Origin: an uncultured Sutterella sp.
GTDB lineage: Bacteria > Pseudomonadota > Gammaproteobacteria > Burkholderiales > Burkholderiaceae_F
NCBI GenBank assembly: GCA_949282745.1
Contig: CASDQM010000012.1
Span: forward strand, 1 to 40,528
Direction: 5' to 3'
Length of the DNA: 40,528 nt
Shown: in pieces, positions 24,040 to 32,482 of the stretch
Position numbering within the stretch: the stretch's first letter is position 1
How the letters are laid out: every line of letters begins with the position of its first letter
Program-made: the position numbers and the translations under genes
Notes under the pieces: generated by a model
Databases searched by the model: none
What the model was told of the DNA's origin: nothing
What the model saw: only the letters and a program-made list of their open reading frames with translations

Positions 24040-24348
24040 TCAAAGATCCCGCGAAGCTTTTGCCCCGTCCCCTTCCGCGCCCGACTCGACTTCGCATTCG
24101 TAGAAGTCGTCTTCGTCGTCCTCGTCCCGCCACTCTACAGGCATGATGAGTCGTCCGTCCCTGTAGATCGGTCGAATGATCCGCGGATAATCCCGGTTGA
24201 AGACTCGCCGGGAAGACACCTCCGCGGGGCCGTCAAAAGAACTTTCATTCGGGCGTTCTGACTCGTTCGCAGAACGCTCCGCTTCCGGCGTTTCGGCTTC
24301 AAACCGCCTTTCCTTCGGACCGATGTTATCCGTCATGCTGTCTTTCAT
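24040..24348 (-). CDS. small acidic protein of unknown function
   Basis: I do not recognise this 102-residue protein. Its middle is basic and beta-like (RRVFNRDYPRIIRPIYRDGR followed by LIMPVEWR) and the C-terminus is very acidic (DEDDEDDFYECEVESGAEGD). The first half is rich in E, S and P and probably disordered. It starts at the ATG at 24348 or the ATG at 24336; neither has a strong ribosome site, and the frame continues upstream without features. It converges with the COG1106 ATPase, ending 15 bp from it. The RPIYRDGRLIMPVEWR block looks like a folded motif and supports a real gene. Confidence 0.5.
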   Translation of the reverse strand: MKDSMTDNIGPKERRFEAETPEAERSANESERPNESSFDGPAEVSSRRVFNRDYPRIIRPIYRDGRLIMPVEWRDEDDEDDFYECEVESGAEGDGAKASRDL

Positions 24349-24460
24349 TGTTGGAGAAGGAAATCCTCTCCTTCCAAGGCAATGTAGCGCAGTCCGGCAC
24401 CGTTTTCCGAAAATTCCCGTCAGACGACACTGGATGTCGCAGGCCAAACCGTTCCCTTGC

Positions 24461-24485
24461 GAAAAGGCCGCCCCGAAGGACGGCC
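24461..24485 (-). terminator. terminator of the lyase-dcuC unit
   Basis: On the minus strand GGCCGTCC pairs with GGGCGGCC (one G-T pair) across a tetraloop and is followed by TTTTC, 25 bp past the second dcuC gene. Confidence 0.8.
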
Positions 24486-24510
24486 CTTTCCGCTCAGTCG
24501 GATCGACTCA

Positions 24511-25881
24511 TCAGCCGAAAAGGATCTGATTGACGACGATCGTCGTGATAAGACCGAGGATCATCGGGATCCAGGTGCGGCGAACGATGGCCATCGGGGA
24601 AACACCCGCGGCGCCCGCCACGGCGATGATGACGCCCGCGACCGGGCTCATGGCGCGAAGCATGCCGGAGGCGAACTGCATCGGCGTGACGAGGGCTTCG
24701 ACCGAGCCGCCGAGACCCGAAGCGACGTCCGGCGCAAGGGCGGCGAAGGACGAGTAGGCGCCCACGCCCGAACCCGTGAGGAAGGTCACGATCGAGACGA
24801 TCGCCGTGAGGATCACCGTCATGAAGCCCATGCCGGCGCCCACGCCCTGGGCAGAGTTGATGAGGGCGTCGATCAAGCCCGATTCGCGAAGACCCGTGGC
24901 GAAGAATTCGGCGCAGATGATGAGCGCGACGATGCCCGTGAACATCTTGCCCATCGACTGGAAGAGCGCGAGGGCGTCCTTAAAGATCTTCTTGACGTTG
25001 CCGCGGTTGCGGATGATTTCGACGATCACGACGAAGACCCACACCATGAAGAGCGCGGCGATCGTGTCGAGCTTCACGGACGAGACGACGAGCTTCGAGA
25101 AGATGATGAGAAGGAAGATCGGGAGGACCGGGAAGAGCGCGTACCACTTCGGGACTTCCGGCGCTTCGGACTTCTTCACTTCGGCGGCTTCGGCGTAGAC
25201 GTCGTCCGCCTTCTTGTCGTAGTAGCGCTGCACGAAGTAGTGGGCGACGGCGCAGACGATCAAGGTCGGAATGGCGAGCGGGAGCTGGTATTCGACGAGG
25301 TAGATGATCGGATCGAGACCCGCCACCTTCGCGGCGAGCGAGGCGGTGCCCGCGGTCGGCGCAAAGGTCATGCCGGCCGACGTGCCGATCACGGCCGCGG
25401 CTGCGGCGGGAGACGTGCCGACGGCGGTGAGGATCGGGAAGAGCGCGACCAAAAGCAGCATCGCAAGACCCGCCGCCGACGGAATGACGGTGACGAGGAT
25501 CTGGCCCACGATGTAGCCGCCCGCAAGGACGAGGTACGGGGCCTTGAGGAGCGACAGGGGCTTCACGGCGACGTCGACCAACGCCTTCGCGGCGCCGATG
25601 CGGTCCATGTAGGCCGCAAAGCCGCCCGCCGTCATGATGAGAAAGCCCGTGCCGGCGCTTTGCTTCGTCGCGATGTTCTTCAAGGTCGCGAAAATGTCGA
25701 AGAGCCAGAAGCCCGAGGGCTTCACGCCCTTCGGAAGGAAGTCGACGCCCGCGAGCGCGACGCAGACGAGGATAACGAGGCCGGAAAAGAGGAGGACCAT
25801 GTGGGTCGAGTAGCGCTTCAAAAGCGCCCAGCCCGCGACGATCGTCACGATTACGGCAATCCAAGGTAGGAGCGCGGTCAT
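24511..25881 (-). CDS. DcuC-family anaerobic C4-dicarboxylate carrier (second copy)
   Basis: This 456-residue inner-membrane carrier has about twelve hydrophobic segments and DcuC hallmarks. They include TGFLIMTAGGFAAYMDRIGA, VTVIPSAAGLAMLLLVALFP, GTSAGMTFAPTAGTA and a C-terminal GSGVGAYSSFAALAPDVA segment. It differs strongly from the other DcuC-type protein in the window, so this is not a recent duplication. GGAG stands 6-7 bases before the ATG. It follows the argininosuccinate-lyase-like gene by 86 bp in the same direction. The pair suggests either import of the lyase substrate or exchange of fumarate/succinate made from it; the sequence alone does not show which. Confidence 0.87.
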   Translation of the reverse strand: MTALLPWIAVIVTIVAGWALLKRYSTHMVLLFSGLVILVCVALAGVDFLPKGVKPSGFWLFDIFATLKNIATKQSAGTGFLIMTAGGFAAYMDRIGAAKALVDVAVKPLSLLKAPYLVLAGGYIVGQILVTVIPSAAGLAMLLLVALFPILTAVGTSPAAAAAVIGTSAGMTFAPTAGTASLAAKVAGLDPIIYLVEYQLPLAIPTLIVCAVAHYFVQRYYDKKADDVYAEAAEVKKSEAPEVPKWYALFPVLPIFLLIIFSKLVVSSVKLDTIAALFMVWVFVVIVEIIRNRGNVKKIFKDALALFQSMGKMFTGIVALIICAEFFATGLRESGLIDALINSAQGVGAGMGFMTVILTAIVSIVTFLTGSGVGAYSSFAALAPDVASGLGGSVEALVTPMQFASGMLRAMSPVAGVIIAVAGAAGVSPMAIVRRTWIPMILGLITTIVVNQILFG

Positions 25882-25967
25882 AAGATTCTCCGCTGGTAGT
25901 GTTGTGGTTGAGAGGGTTCAGGCGGTCGGGAAGCGGTTGGCTCCCCTCCCCGGCCGCGGTCATTCGA

Positions 25968-27392
25968 TTAGAGGTACTGCGAGAAGTCCGCCTCGAGCTT
26001 TTCGAGCGCGGCCTTCACGCGGGCTTCCATGCCGTCGCGAAGTTCGACGGAGCGCGCGAGCGCCCCGCGGGCCCCGGCGATCATGGCGTCCACTTCCGCG
26101 GGGGCGCAGCTCCCCGCCGTGCGGCGGGCGGCGACGATCTTGCGGGGATCGAGCGCATCGCGGAATTCCGCTTCCGACATGGGGAGTTCACGCGGGGCCT
26201 GGGGATACTCTTCTTCCACTTCTTCGCGGTAGAGCTTCTGCATCACGTCGTAGGGGAAGGCAAGCGGCAGGATGTTTTCCTTGCGGGCGTACGAGACCAT
26301 GCGGCTCGCCATGTGGTGGCCGATGCGGAAGGGCAGACCGTAGTCCTTCATGAGGCGGTCGGCAATTTCCTGCGAGGCGGTCCAGTCGGAATTGAGTTCT
26401 TCCAAGGCGCGGTCGGGATTGATGCGGATGCCGGTGAGGACCTTGAGGAAGCGCTCCATCATGCCCGTCGCGGTGGAGAGCATGCGCGTATTCATGGCGA
26501 CCGACTTCGCGTCGACCATGCCCGGCACGAGGTTGTGGGCGCGAAGCATGACGGACGCGAGTTCGCCCACGACGTTCGACGCGTCGGCGCGGCAGTTGTT
26601 GAGAAGGCCCGGATTGCGCTTTTGCGGCATGGCGGACGAGACGTAGGTGTTTTCGCCGCCTTCGGCCAACAGAATCCAGGGACGGGGCTGCGCGTACTGC
26701 ACCATGACGTCCGACACGAAGGAGCCGACATGGAGGGCCGACGACGCGACGATCTGGGCGAGTTCGACCGGGAAGTCGACGGGGGATTCGCAGGTCGCGT
26801 CGAAGGCGTTCGTGACGGGCGCAGCAAAGCCGAGGACCTCGGCCATCTTCGCGCGGTTCAAGGGCCAGCCCGTGCCGTTCAGGACCGTGGCGCCCATCGA
26901 GGAGCGGTCGTAGCGCGCGAGGCACTGGTCCAGGCGTTCACGGTCGCGAAGGAAGGCGTGAATGAAGCCCAAGAGATAGTGCGCGTAGCTGTTGGGCTGC
27001 GCGGCGACGCCGTTCGTGTAGTTCGGAACGATCGTGTCGCGGTGGGCGTCGGCAAGCGCAAGGAGCTTTTCGAGCGCGGCGTCGAAGGCGTGCGCGAAGC
27101 GGAGCGCTTCGTCGCGGTCGATCGCCATGCGCACGGTCGAGAGCATGTCCTGGCTCGAGCGGCCCGCGTGAATGATCGTCACTTCGGGGCTCGTCGCCTG
27201 AATCAGGAGGGGTTCGTAGGTGATGTAGGTCTTCACGCGCTTCGCGGGGTCGGCCGCGGCCGCCTCTTCGACGGCGCGGATGCCGCGGGCGGCGAGCTTC
27301 GCCGTATCGTCCCCGATCAGTCCTTCGGCGCGGTTCACGACGACCGTCGCCTTGTTGATGGCGGAAAGCCAGAAAAATTCATCGCGCTTCAC
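25968..27392 (-). CDS. argininosuccinate-lyase-like enzyme (fumarase/aspartase superfamily)
   Basis: The protein has 474 residues and belongs to the fumarase/aspartase superfamily, whose members split C-N or C-O bonds and release fumarate. The catalytic-loop signature is visible as VSSAMPQKRNPG (about residues 248-259), as are the SSQDMLSTVRMA stretch with its substrate-binding residues (about 90-101) and TGWPLNRAKMAEVLGF, the latter seen in argininosuccinate lyases. It starts at the GTG at 27392 with GGAG 7 bases upstream. No arginine-biosynthesis gene is nearby; instead a DcuC carrier follows and a LysR regulator is divergent. A catabolic lyase acting on an N-succinyl (aspartate-derived) compound, as known for EDDS lyase, is therefore more likely than arginine synthesis. 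The true substrate is unknown. Confidence 0.82.
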   Translation of the reverse strand: MKRDEFFWLSAINKATVVVNRAEGLIGDDTAKLAARGIRAVEEAAAADPAKRVKTYITYEPLLIQATSPEVTIIHAGRSSQDMLSTVRMAIDRDEALRFAHAFDAALEKLLALADAHRDTIVPNYTNGVAAQPNSYAHYLLGFIHAFLRDRERLDQCLARYDRSSMGATVLNGTGWPLNRAKMAEVLGFAAPVTNAFDATCESPVDFPVELAQIVASSALHVGSFVSDVMVQYAQPRPWILLAEGGENTYVSSAMPQKRNPGLLNNCRADASNVVGELASVMLRAHNLVPGMVDAKSVAMNTRMLSTATGMMERFLKVLTGIRINPDRALEELNSDWTASQEIADRLMKDYGLPFRIGHHMASRMVSYARKENILPLAFPYDVMQKLYREEVEEEYPQAPRELPMSEAEFRDALDPRKIVAARRTAGSCAPAEVDAMIAGARGALARSVELRDGMEARVKAALEKLEADFSQYL

Positions 27393-27497
27393 GGCGCTTC
27401 TCCTTTCGAATGGATAACTTCTCTCCCGAACGAAGCGTCCGGGATCGGCACGGGGGAAAGTTTCGACCTTCGGGGACTTGCCGCACAAGTGCGTACG

Positions 27498-27526
27498 GCG
27501 CAAACTTTCTTTGCGCGACGCGCAAA
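27498..27526. promoter_or_regulatory. probable LysR binding region
   Basis: Three half-sites GCGCAAA (27498-27504), TTTGCGC (27510-27516) and GCGCAAA (27520-27526) alternate in direction with spacers of 5 and 3 bases. They lie in the 261-bp region between the divergent lysR-type and lyase genes, where LysR regulators normally bind. The right-hand pair forms a palindrome with a 3-base centre. Confidence 0.55.
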
Positions 27527-27653
27527 ATAAAAAACTTCCCTTTCCCGCGCGTTTCCGCTACCTTAGGCTCCATGCAAGCCTTCCCAAGAAGGCGCACTCA
27601 GGGCGCAAGGCTTAGCAAAGCGCCCCATCACTCTCTCCCGCAGAGGAACTCTC

Positions 27654-28664
27654 ATGTCCAAACTCGACGACCTCACCGCCTGGCGCTACTTCGTCGCCTT
27701 TGCGCGCTCGGGCACGCTCACGGCGGCGGCGACCGCAATGGACGTGAACACGGCGAACATTTCGCGCGCGATTTCGGGACTCGAAAAGGCCTTGGGCATC
27801 CCGCTCGTGCGCCACAACGCGCGGCCCCTTGAGCTCACGAAGGAAGGCGCCCAGGCCTTGAAGCGCATGGAAACGATCCTTCGCGCCCACGACGCGCTCA
27901 TCTCCCAGATTTCCGACGACCGCCGATCCCTTGAAGGCAAGATCCGCCTTTCCTCGGCCCCGGGCTTTGCGTCGCGGCGGCTCACGGGGCTTCTGCACCG
28001 CTTCAAGGAACTCCACCCCGAGATGACGATCGAAATCCTCGGAGGCTTGAAGGAGGCGGACGTGCAAAAGGGCTTCTGCGAAGTCGCGACCTTGACGGGC
28101 GAGCCCACGCTTTCCGGCCTCGTCTACATGAGCCGCGGGCGAAACGTCTACCTTCCCGTCGCGAGTCCCGAGTACGTGAAGCGATTCGGGATGCCGTTTT
28201 CGCCGGAGAACCTGCGTTCCCACACGGGCTACGTCTACAACGGACCGGTGCGCGAGGAAACGAAGGTGCTCTACCGCGGGGACGACGCGGAACCCGTCGT
28301 CTTCGGACGGAGCGTCCGCTCGACCGACATTCTCGCCATCCGTCAGGCTCTGCTCGACGGCATGGGGGTCGCGGTCGACATGCCGCTCGTTCAGATCGTG
28401 GAGGACCTGCGCCGAGGGGCGCTCGTACCGATTCTTCCGGGTTGGTTCCGGCCGTCCGTCGAGTGCTTCAACGTGACGAACCGAGCCGGATGGCGAAGCC
28501 GCCGCGTGCGGATTTTCTTCGAGTGGTATTCGAAGGCCATGCAGGAACTCTTCTCATCCTACGAGGCGCAGGTGTCGGCCTTCGTGGGCTTGCCCGCGGA
28601 GAAGCTTCTCTACGACCGGGACCGCATCTACTTTACGGATGCGGGGACGGGCGGGGCTTCGTAA
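27654..28664 (+). CDS. LysR family transcription regulator
   Basis: This 336-residue protein has the N-terminal LysR helix-turn-helix (about residues 8-65, with LTAAATAMDVNTANISRAIS and LEKALGIPLVRHN). The co-inducer domain follows (about 95-300), beginning GKIRLSSAPGFASRRLTGLL. The length is somewhat above the usual 300. The ATG has GAGG 8 bases upstream. It is divergent from the lyase-dcuC unit, the classical arrangement for a LysR regulator that activates its neighbour with a pathway intermediate. The likely inducer is the lyase substrate or a C4-dicarboxylate; this is inference. Confidence 0.92.
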   Translation: MSKLDDLTAWRYFVAFARSGTLTAAATAMDVNTANISRAISGLEKALGIPLVRHNARPLELTKEGAQALKRMETILRAHDALISQISDDRRSLEGKIRLSSAPGFASRRLTGLLHRFKELHPEMTIEILGGLKEADVQKGFCEVATLTGEPTLSGLVYMSRGRNVYLPVASPEYVKRFGMPFSPENLRSHTGYVYNGPVREETKVLYRGDDAEPVVFGRSVRSTDILAIRQALLDGMGVAVDMPLVQIVEDLRRGALVPILPGWFRPSVECFNVTNRAGWRSRRVRIFFEWYSKAMQELFSSYEAQVSAFVGLPAEKLLYDRDRIYFTDAGTGGAS

Positions 28665-28881
28665 AGAGCCGAGCGGCCGCAGACCGTGAGAACGGTGAGG
28701 AACCCGCGGTCTCTCTCATTCGGCACAACGCCCTGGCCACTCCCGCACCCAAGTCCGAGACTTTCCGGCAACCTCGGCAAAATGTACGTAGTTTCCGCAT
28801 ACAGACTGCGGGAGTGTCAAAATACGCTTTCCATCCTGTAGAATTTCGAGGTTTTTCCCAACCTCTCAGAGAGACTTACGT

Positions 28882-29568
28882 ATGACAAAACAACTGAAAA
28901 CGCCGCTTCTTCTCGCCGTCGCTTCCGTTCTTCTCACGGGCTGCGCCTCGGTACAGAAATCCTACGACGGGCACGATCTCTCCCGCATCGACCCGTACGT
29001 GGAAAAGAACAAGACGACCTACCGCGAAATGCGCGGCCTTCTCGGCACGCCCACGTTGACCGCGAAAACGAAGGACGGCGATTTCGTGGCGGGCTGGGCG
29101 CTCGTCGGGAACCGCCCGGGCGGCGCCTTCGGCCGCAACGTCGGAAAAGGCATGCTGACGCTGGGCTTTGGCTCGTCGACCTACGAAGCGACGGTTAAAA
29201 ACGTGATCGTTCGCTTCGCCGACGACGGCACGGTGGCGGACGTCCGCAAGAGCGGCTGGTCCTATCTGCAGAAGCATCGCATTACCAACTGGTTGGAATG
29301 CGAACGCCCCCTCACCGAAGCGGAACTCAACACCCCGCTCAACTACACCGTCGACGAAATCTGCGAAGTCTACGCCAATGAGGTCGCCGCCAAGGAAAAC
29401 ATTCCGGTTGACGAGGTGGATACCGGCAAGGAAACGGATTTCTGCAACATTCCCTGCCATACCCAGCGCGACGCAGTGTCCGCTTTCGGGCCTCTCGCAG
29501 AAGTGGATCAACTCGTTGACGAAGAAGAAGGCGACGGCGCTCGCTTTGCGGAAATCTTCCCGCGCTGA
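28882..29568 (+). CDS. lipoprotein of unknown function
   Basis: This 228-residue protein has a lipoprotein signal with lipobox LLTGC (Cys at residue 21), so it is anchored in a membrane facing the periplasm. The region from about 45 to 125 (YREMRGLLGTPTLTAKTKDG, then a glycine-rich turn and VKNVIVRFADDGTVADVRKS) resembles the BamE/SmpA-like small beta-alpha fold, in which a strand ends in a DGxVxxV turn. The C-terminal 80 residues are acidic and contain three cysteines. It is preceded by AGAGAG. No operon partner is obvious; a microprotein follows about 200 bp later. I do not recognise a named family. Confidence 0.75.
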   Translation: MTKQLKTPLLLAVASVLLTGCASVQKSYDGHDLSRIDPYVEKNKTTYREMRGLLGTPTLTAKTKDGDFVAGWALVGNRPGGAFGRNVGKGMLTLGFGSSTYEATVKNVIVRFADDGTVADVRKSGWSYLQKHRITNWLECERPLTEAELNTPLNYTVDEICEVYANEVAAKENIPVDEVDTGKETDFCNIPCHTQRDAVSAFGPLAEVDQLVDEEEGDGARFAEIFPR

Positions 29569-29589
29569 GCGCATCTGCCCCATTCTCAA

Positions 29590-29633
29590 CCTCCGGGAAG
29601 CGTTGGCCTGCGGGCGCAGCCTCCTCCCGGAGG
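29590..29633 (+). terminator. hairpin after the lipoprotein gene
   Basis: CCTCCGGGA and TCCCGGAGG form a perfect 9-bp stem 22 bp past the stop. The loop is 26 bases with further internal pairing, and no T-run follows. Confidence 0.45.
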
Positions 29634-29773
29634 CCTACGGACGAAAGCACTCGCGTCCGCGAGGCGCCATTCTTAAAAATCTTATAGAACTGCAAGCAAA
29701 AATCCCGATCCTAAGAAGCAATGATCTTTTCTTTTGGACGATAATGTTTCTGGGATCTTAGGAGGATTGTTGA

Positions 29774-29872
29774 ATGGATGTCTGGACAGCAACCATCATC
29801 TTGGCGTTGGTCCTATGTGCCGTTGGCGCTTATTGCGCTCTCACGGCCAAAGAACCTAAAAACCGCCACTAG
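29774..29872 (+). CDS. 32-residue single-pass membrane microprotein
   Basis: A perfect GGAGG ribosome site (29761-29765) stands 8 bases before an ATG that opens a 32-codon frame ending in TAG. The peptide begins MDVWTATIILALVLCAVGAY, continues as a hydrophobic segment and ends with the basic tail TAKEPKNRH, which fits one membrane helix with the C-terminus in the cytoplasm. It looks like the small accessory subunits of respiratory or transport complexes, but no partner genes stand next to it. It is not KdpF or CydX by sequence as far as I can judge. A GATAAT box at 29739-29744 could be its -10 element. Confidence 0.6.
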   Translation: MDVWTATIILALVLCAVGAYCALTAKEPKNRH

Positions 29873-30005
29873 CCCAAACCCTTAAACATCGGTTTGATGC
29901 TCGGATTCAAAGGGATGTCTTCGTCGATCTCGACATCGTCTATCGAGCATCACCGACGTTTTGCGAAGAAAGCGGTTGAGCGCGTTACCGCGTCTTCACC
30001 GGCAC

Positions 30006-30073
30006 GAACGCCCGACGCAACCCCATGCGCCGGGCGTTCCTCTTAGGGACTCGGGCGGGCAACACACCCGCCC
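30006..30073 (-). terminator. hairpins after the 30092-31630 flavoprotein gene
   Basis: GGGCGGG with CCCGCCC (30053-30073) and GAACGCCCG with CGGGCGTTC (30006-30039) form two stems within 90 bp of the flavoprotein stop. Neither has a clear T-run. Confidence 0.5.
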
Positions 30074-30091
30074 TTCACTCCTTCTCCGCGG

Positions 30092-31630
30092 TCAGCACCA
30101 GGGCTTTTCCTTCGCTACCTCACGACCCGCAATGCGTCCGTAGACAATGCAGTCCGTCACGGCGCAGGAACCCAGGCGCACGGCACCGTGCACGCCGCCC
30201 GTCGCTTCGCCCGCGGCATAGAGGCCCGGAATCAGGCGGTCGCCCTCGATGTCCATCGCCTGCGCCTGCATGTTCGTATAGATCCCGCCCATGCAGTGGT
30301 GCACCTTCGGCACCATTTCGGACACGTACCAAGGGCCCTGTCCCATGGGCTTGGCGTGCTTGTTGACGTAGCGCCCGAAGTGGGCGTCCTTGCCCGCCTT
30401 CACGGCTTCGTTCCATTCCGCAATGCTCGCCTTGAGGCCTTCGAGATTGATTTTCTCGCCCTCCGCCAGGGTTTCGAGCGTTTCGTACTTGCGAACGCAC
30501 TTGCGCTCGAGCATCTTCTCGAGCATCCCCGGGCGCGAGACCGTCATCGGCTTCGTCCCGACGGCATCCGCCACGGCGTAGCAGTGACCGCCCTTGTTCA
30601 AGTAGACCATGATCGCGTCGGAACGCACCTTGCGGTTGGCGAGTTCGTTGACGAAGCGCTTTCCGCCCTTGTCTTCGACCCAGACGCCGTACATGGCGGC
30701 CGCGCCCTGCGCAAAGAAGAGCGCGATCCCCATCCCCTTTTCCTGCGGAGCCGACCAGGGCGCGCATTGAATCCAGTCGGTCTGGATCATGTGACAGCCG
30801 ATGCGGGCGGCTTCGCGCCAGCATTCCGACGTGGCGCCCGGCTGACAGGTCGTGCCGATTTTCTCCGTGAGCTTCGGATCCTGGATCTTGCGGAAGGCGA
30901 CGTCCGCGCCGAACCCGCCGTGGGCGAGCACCACGCCCTTACGGGCGCAGATGTACTTCACTTTGCCCGACGCCGCGTCGGGGAAACGGTAGCCTTCGCG
31001 GACCTTCACGCCCTTGACGCGCCCGTCGCCGTCGCGAACGATGCGCTCGAGATAGGTGCGAAGACGGGGCTTCACGCCGAGGCTCTCGAGCTTTTTGAGT
31101 TCCTTGTTGACGATCTCGGACCCGGAACCGGTCTTGAGAATCGCGCAGCGCGGCACCGAATGGCCGCCTTCCTGCGAGACGCGCTCCTGCACCCACTCGA
31201 CGCCGAGTTCCTTCACCGTCCACTCCCAGGTGGGCAAAGCTTCGCGGCACATGTGGAGGACCTTGTCGGGATGGTTCATCCCGGCCCCTTCGCGGATCAT
31301 GTCTTCGGCCATGAGTTCGGGCGAATCCTCATACCCCTGTTTCTTCTGCATGGGCGTTCCCGGAACGCCCATGATGCCGCCGTTGATGGAGCTGTTGCCG
31401 CCGTGCACGCGCATCTTCTCGAGCACGCACACGCTCGCGCCCGCAAGACGCGCCTCGATCGCCGCGGCAAGTCCGGCAAAGCCCGAGCCGATCACGACGA
31501 CGTCGAAGGTTTCGTCCCATTTTGCAGGCATCGGATCCGTGCACTGCGCGTGGGAGGCGGAGGCTCCGGCGAGAAGCGCGGAGCCCGCAGCGGCGGTCTT
31601 GAGCCAATCGCGGCGGGAAAGAACGGTCAT
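30092..31630 (-). CDS. Tat-exported FAD-binding reductase, fumarate reductase/flavocytochrome c family
   Basis: This 512-residue protein has a twin-arginine signal (SRRDWLK, residues 5-11, then a hydrophobic stretch ending SASHAQ), so it is exported folded with FAD. The dinucleotide motif is VVIGSGFAGLAAA (about 45-57), followed by GGNSSINGGIMG as in fumarate reductases. Near the C-terminus the substrate segment reads GGVHGAVRLGSCAV (about 478-491). The histidine and the arginine equivalent to Fcc3 R544 are kept, but the usual HGANRLGGN is changed at several positions. There is no heme domain. GGAG stands 7 bases before the ATG at 31630. A fumarate-like or other unsaturated acid acceptor is likely; the electron donor is not encoded here. 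Confidence 0.87.
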   Translation of the reverse strand: MTVLSRRDWLKTAAAGSALLAGASASHAQCTDPMPAKWDETFDVVVIGSGFAGLAAAIEARLAGASVCVLEKMRVHGGNSSINGGIMGVPGTPMQKKQGYEDSPELMAEDMIREGAGMNHPDKVLHMCREALPTWEWTVKELGVEWVQERVSQEGGHSVPRCAILKTGSGSEIVNKELKKLESLGVKPRLRTYLERIVRDGDGRVKGVKVREGYRFPDAASGKVKYICARKGVVLAHGGFGADVAFRKIQDPKLTEKIGTTCQPGATSECWREAARIGCHMIQTDWIQCAPWSAPQEKGMGIALFFAQGAAAMYGVWVEDKGGKRFVNELANRKVRSDAIMVYLNKGGHCYAVADAVGTKPMTVSRPGMLEKMLERKCVRKYETLETLAEGEKINLEGLKASIAEWNEAVKAGKDAHFGRYVNKHAKPMGQGPWYVSEMVPKVHHCMGGIYTNMQAQAMDIEGDRLIPGLYAAGEATGGVHGAVRLGSCAVTDCIVYGRIAGREVAKEKPWC

Positions 31631-31901
31631 GGTTTTCTCCTTGAGTGTTGCTTCAAAGCGCTGCGGGGCGGGGTCGACGCTCCGGCGCGGTCGGAACCAT
31701 TCTCCGCCACCACGCGGAAGAGGTAAATCGGGAAGAGTCCGAGCGTCCGTACCATCGCGCACCATCGAAGACCGGACAGAAACTCTGCGGGAGCCCGCCC
31801 CACACCCGTGCGGTCGACCGAAACCCCGAGGGCGTTTTTCCCTTCAATGGAGCGCCTTCGCTACAATCCCGTCTTCTCACCATCCATCAGAAAAACAAAC
31901 G

Positions 31902-32333
31902 ATGATCCGTCTTCTCAACGAATCTGACTATCCGCGCGTCTGCGAAATCTGGGAGAGCGCCGTGCGCGCCACGCACGACTTTCTCAGCGAAGAGGACTTC
32001 CTTCACTACAAGGAAGCACTTCCCTCCTACTTCCCCCACGTCCGTCTCGCGGGCTGGGAAGAGGACGGTCTGTTGCTCGGCTTCATCGGCACCTCGGCCG
32101 ACAACATCGAAGAGCTCTTCGTTCACAACGACGCCCGCGGCAAGGGGATCGGCAAGGCCCTCCTCCTTCACGCGGTCAACGACCTTCACATCCACAAGGT
32201 CGACGTGAACGAACAAAACGGCCAGGCCGTGGGCTTTTACCAACACATGGGCTATCAAGTCGTCTCGCGCGACGACCTCGACCCCGAAGGGAAGCCCTAT
32301 CCGATCCTCCACCTTGAGTGGAAGAAGGCCTAA
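31902..32333 (+). CDS. yjaB: GNAT acetyltransferase, YjaB-like
   Basis: This 143-residue protein is a GNAT N-acetyltransferase. The acetyl-CoA loop is visible as ARGKGIGKALL (about 78-88). The C-terminal VNEQNGQAVGFYQHMGYQV (about 102-120) and the GKPYPILHLEW ending match E. coli YjaB closely, as does ATHDFLSEEDF near residue 23. YjaB acetylates small substrates, but its physiological role is not settled. I start at the ATG at 31902; the longer open frame upstream has no relevant features, being antisense to the flavoprotein. There is no strong ribosome site. It stands alone. Confidence 0.85.
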   Translation: MIRLLNESDYPRVCEIWESAVRATHDFLSEEDFLHYKEALPSYFPHVRLAGWEEDGLLLGFIGTSADNIEELFVHNDARGKGIGKALLLHAVNDLHIHKVDVNEQNGQAVGFYQHMGYQVVSRDDLDPEGKPYPILHLEWKKA

Positions 32334-32482
32334 GGCACATCCTCATGCGGACGGTCCGAATCGACGGGGCGCCCATTCTTCTTTTGCGCCCGCGCCTCCG
32401 AAGCCGCACACCCCTCCCCTCTATCAAGGTGTCGACGACGCCCCTCGAACTCAAAACACCTTCCCGCGGCTCCTTCCCTTCT

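Noticed and set aside
25968-27392. Assignment as the arginine-biosynthesis enzyme ArgH.
   Set aside because: Context (DcuC carrier, divergent LysR, no arg genes) does not support it, although the fold is the same; left as argininosuccinate-lyase-like.
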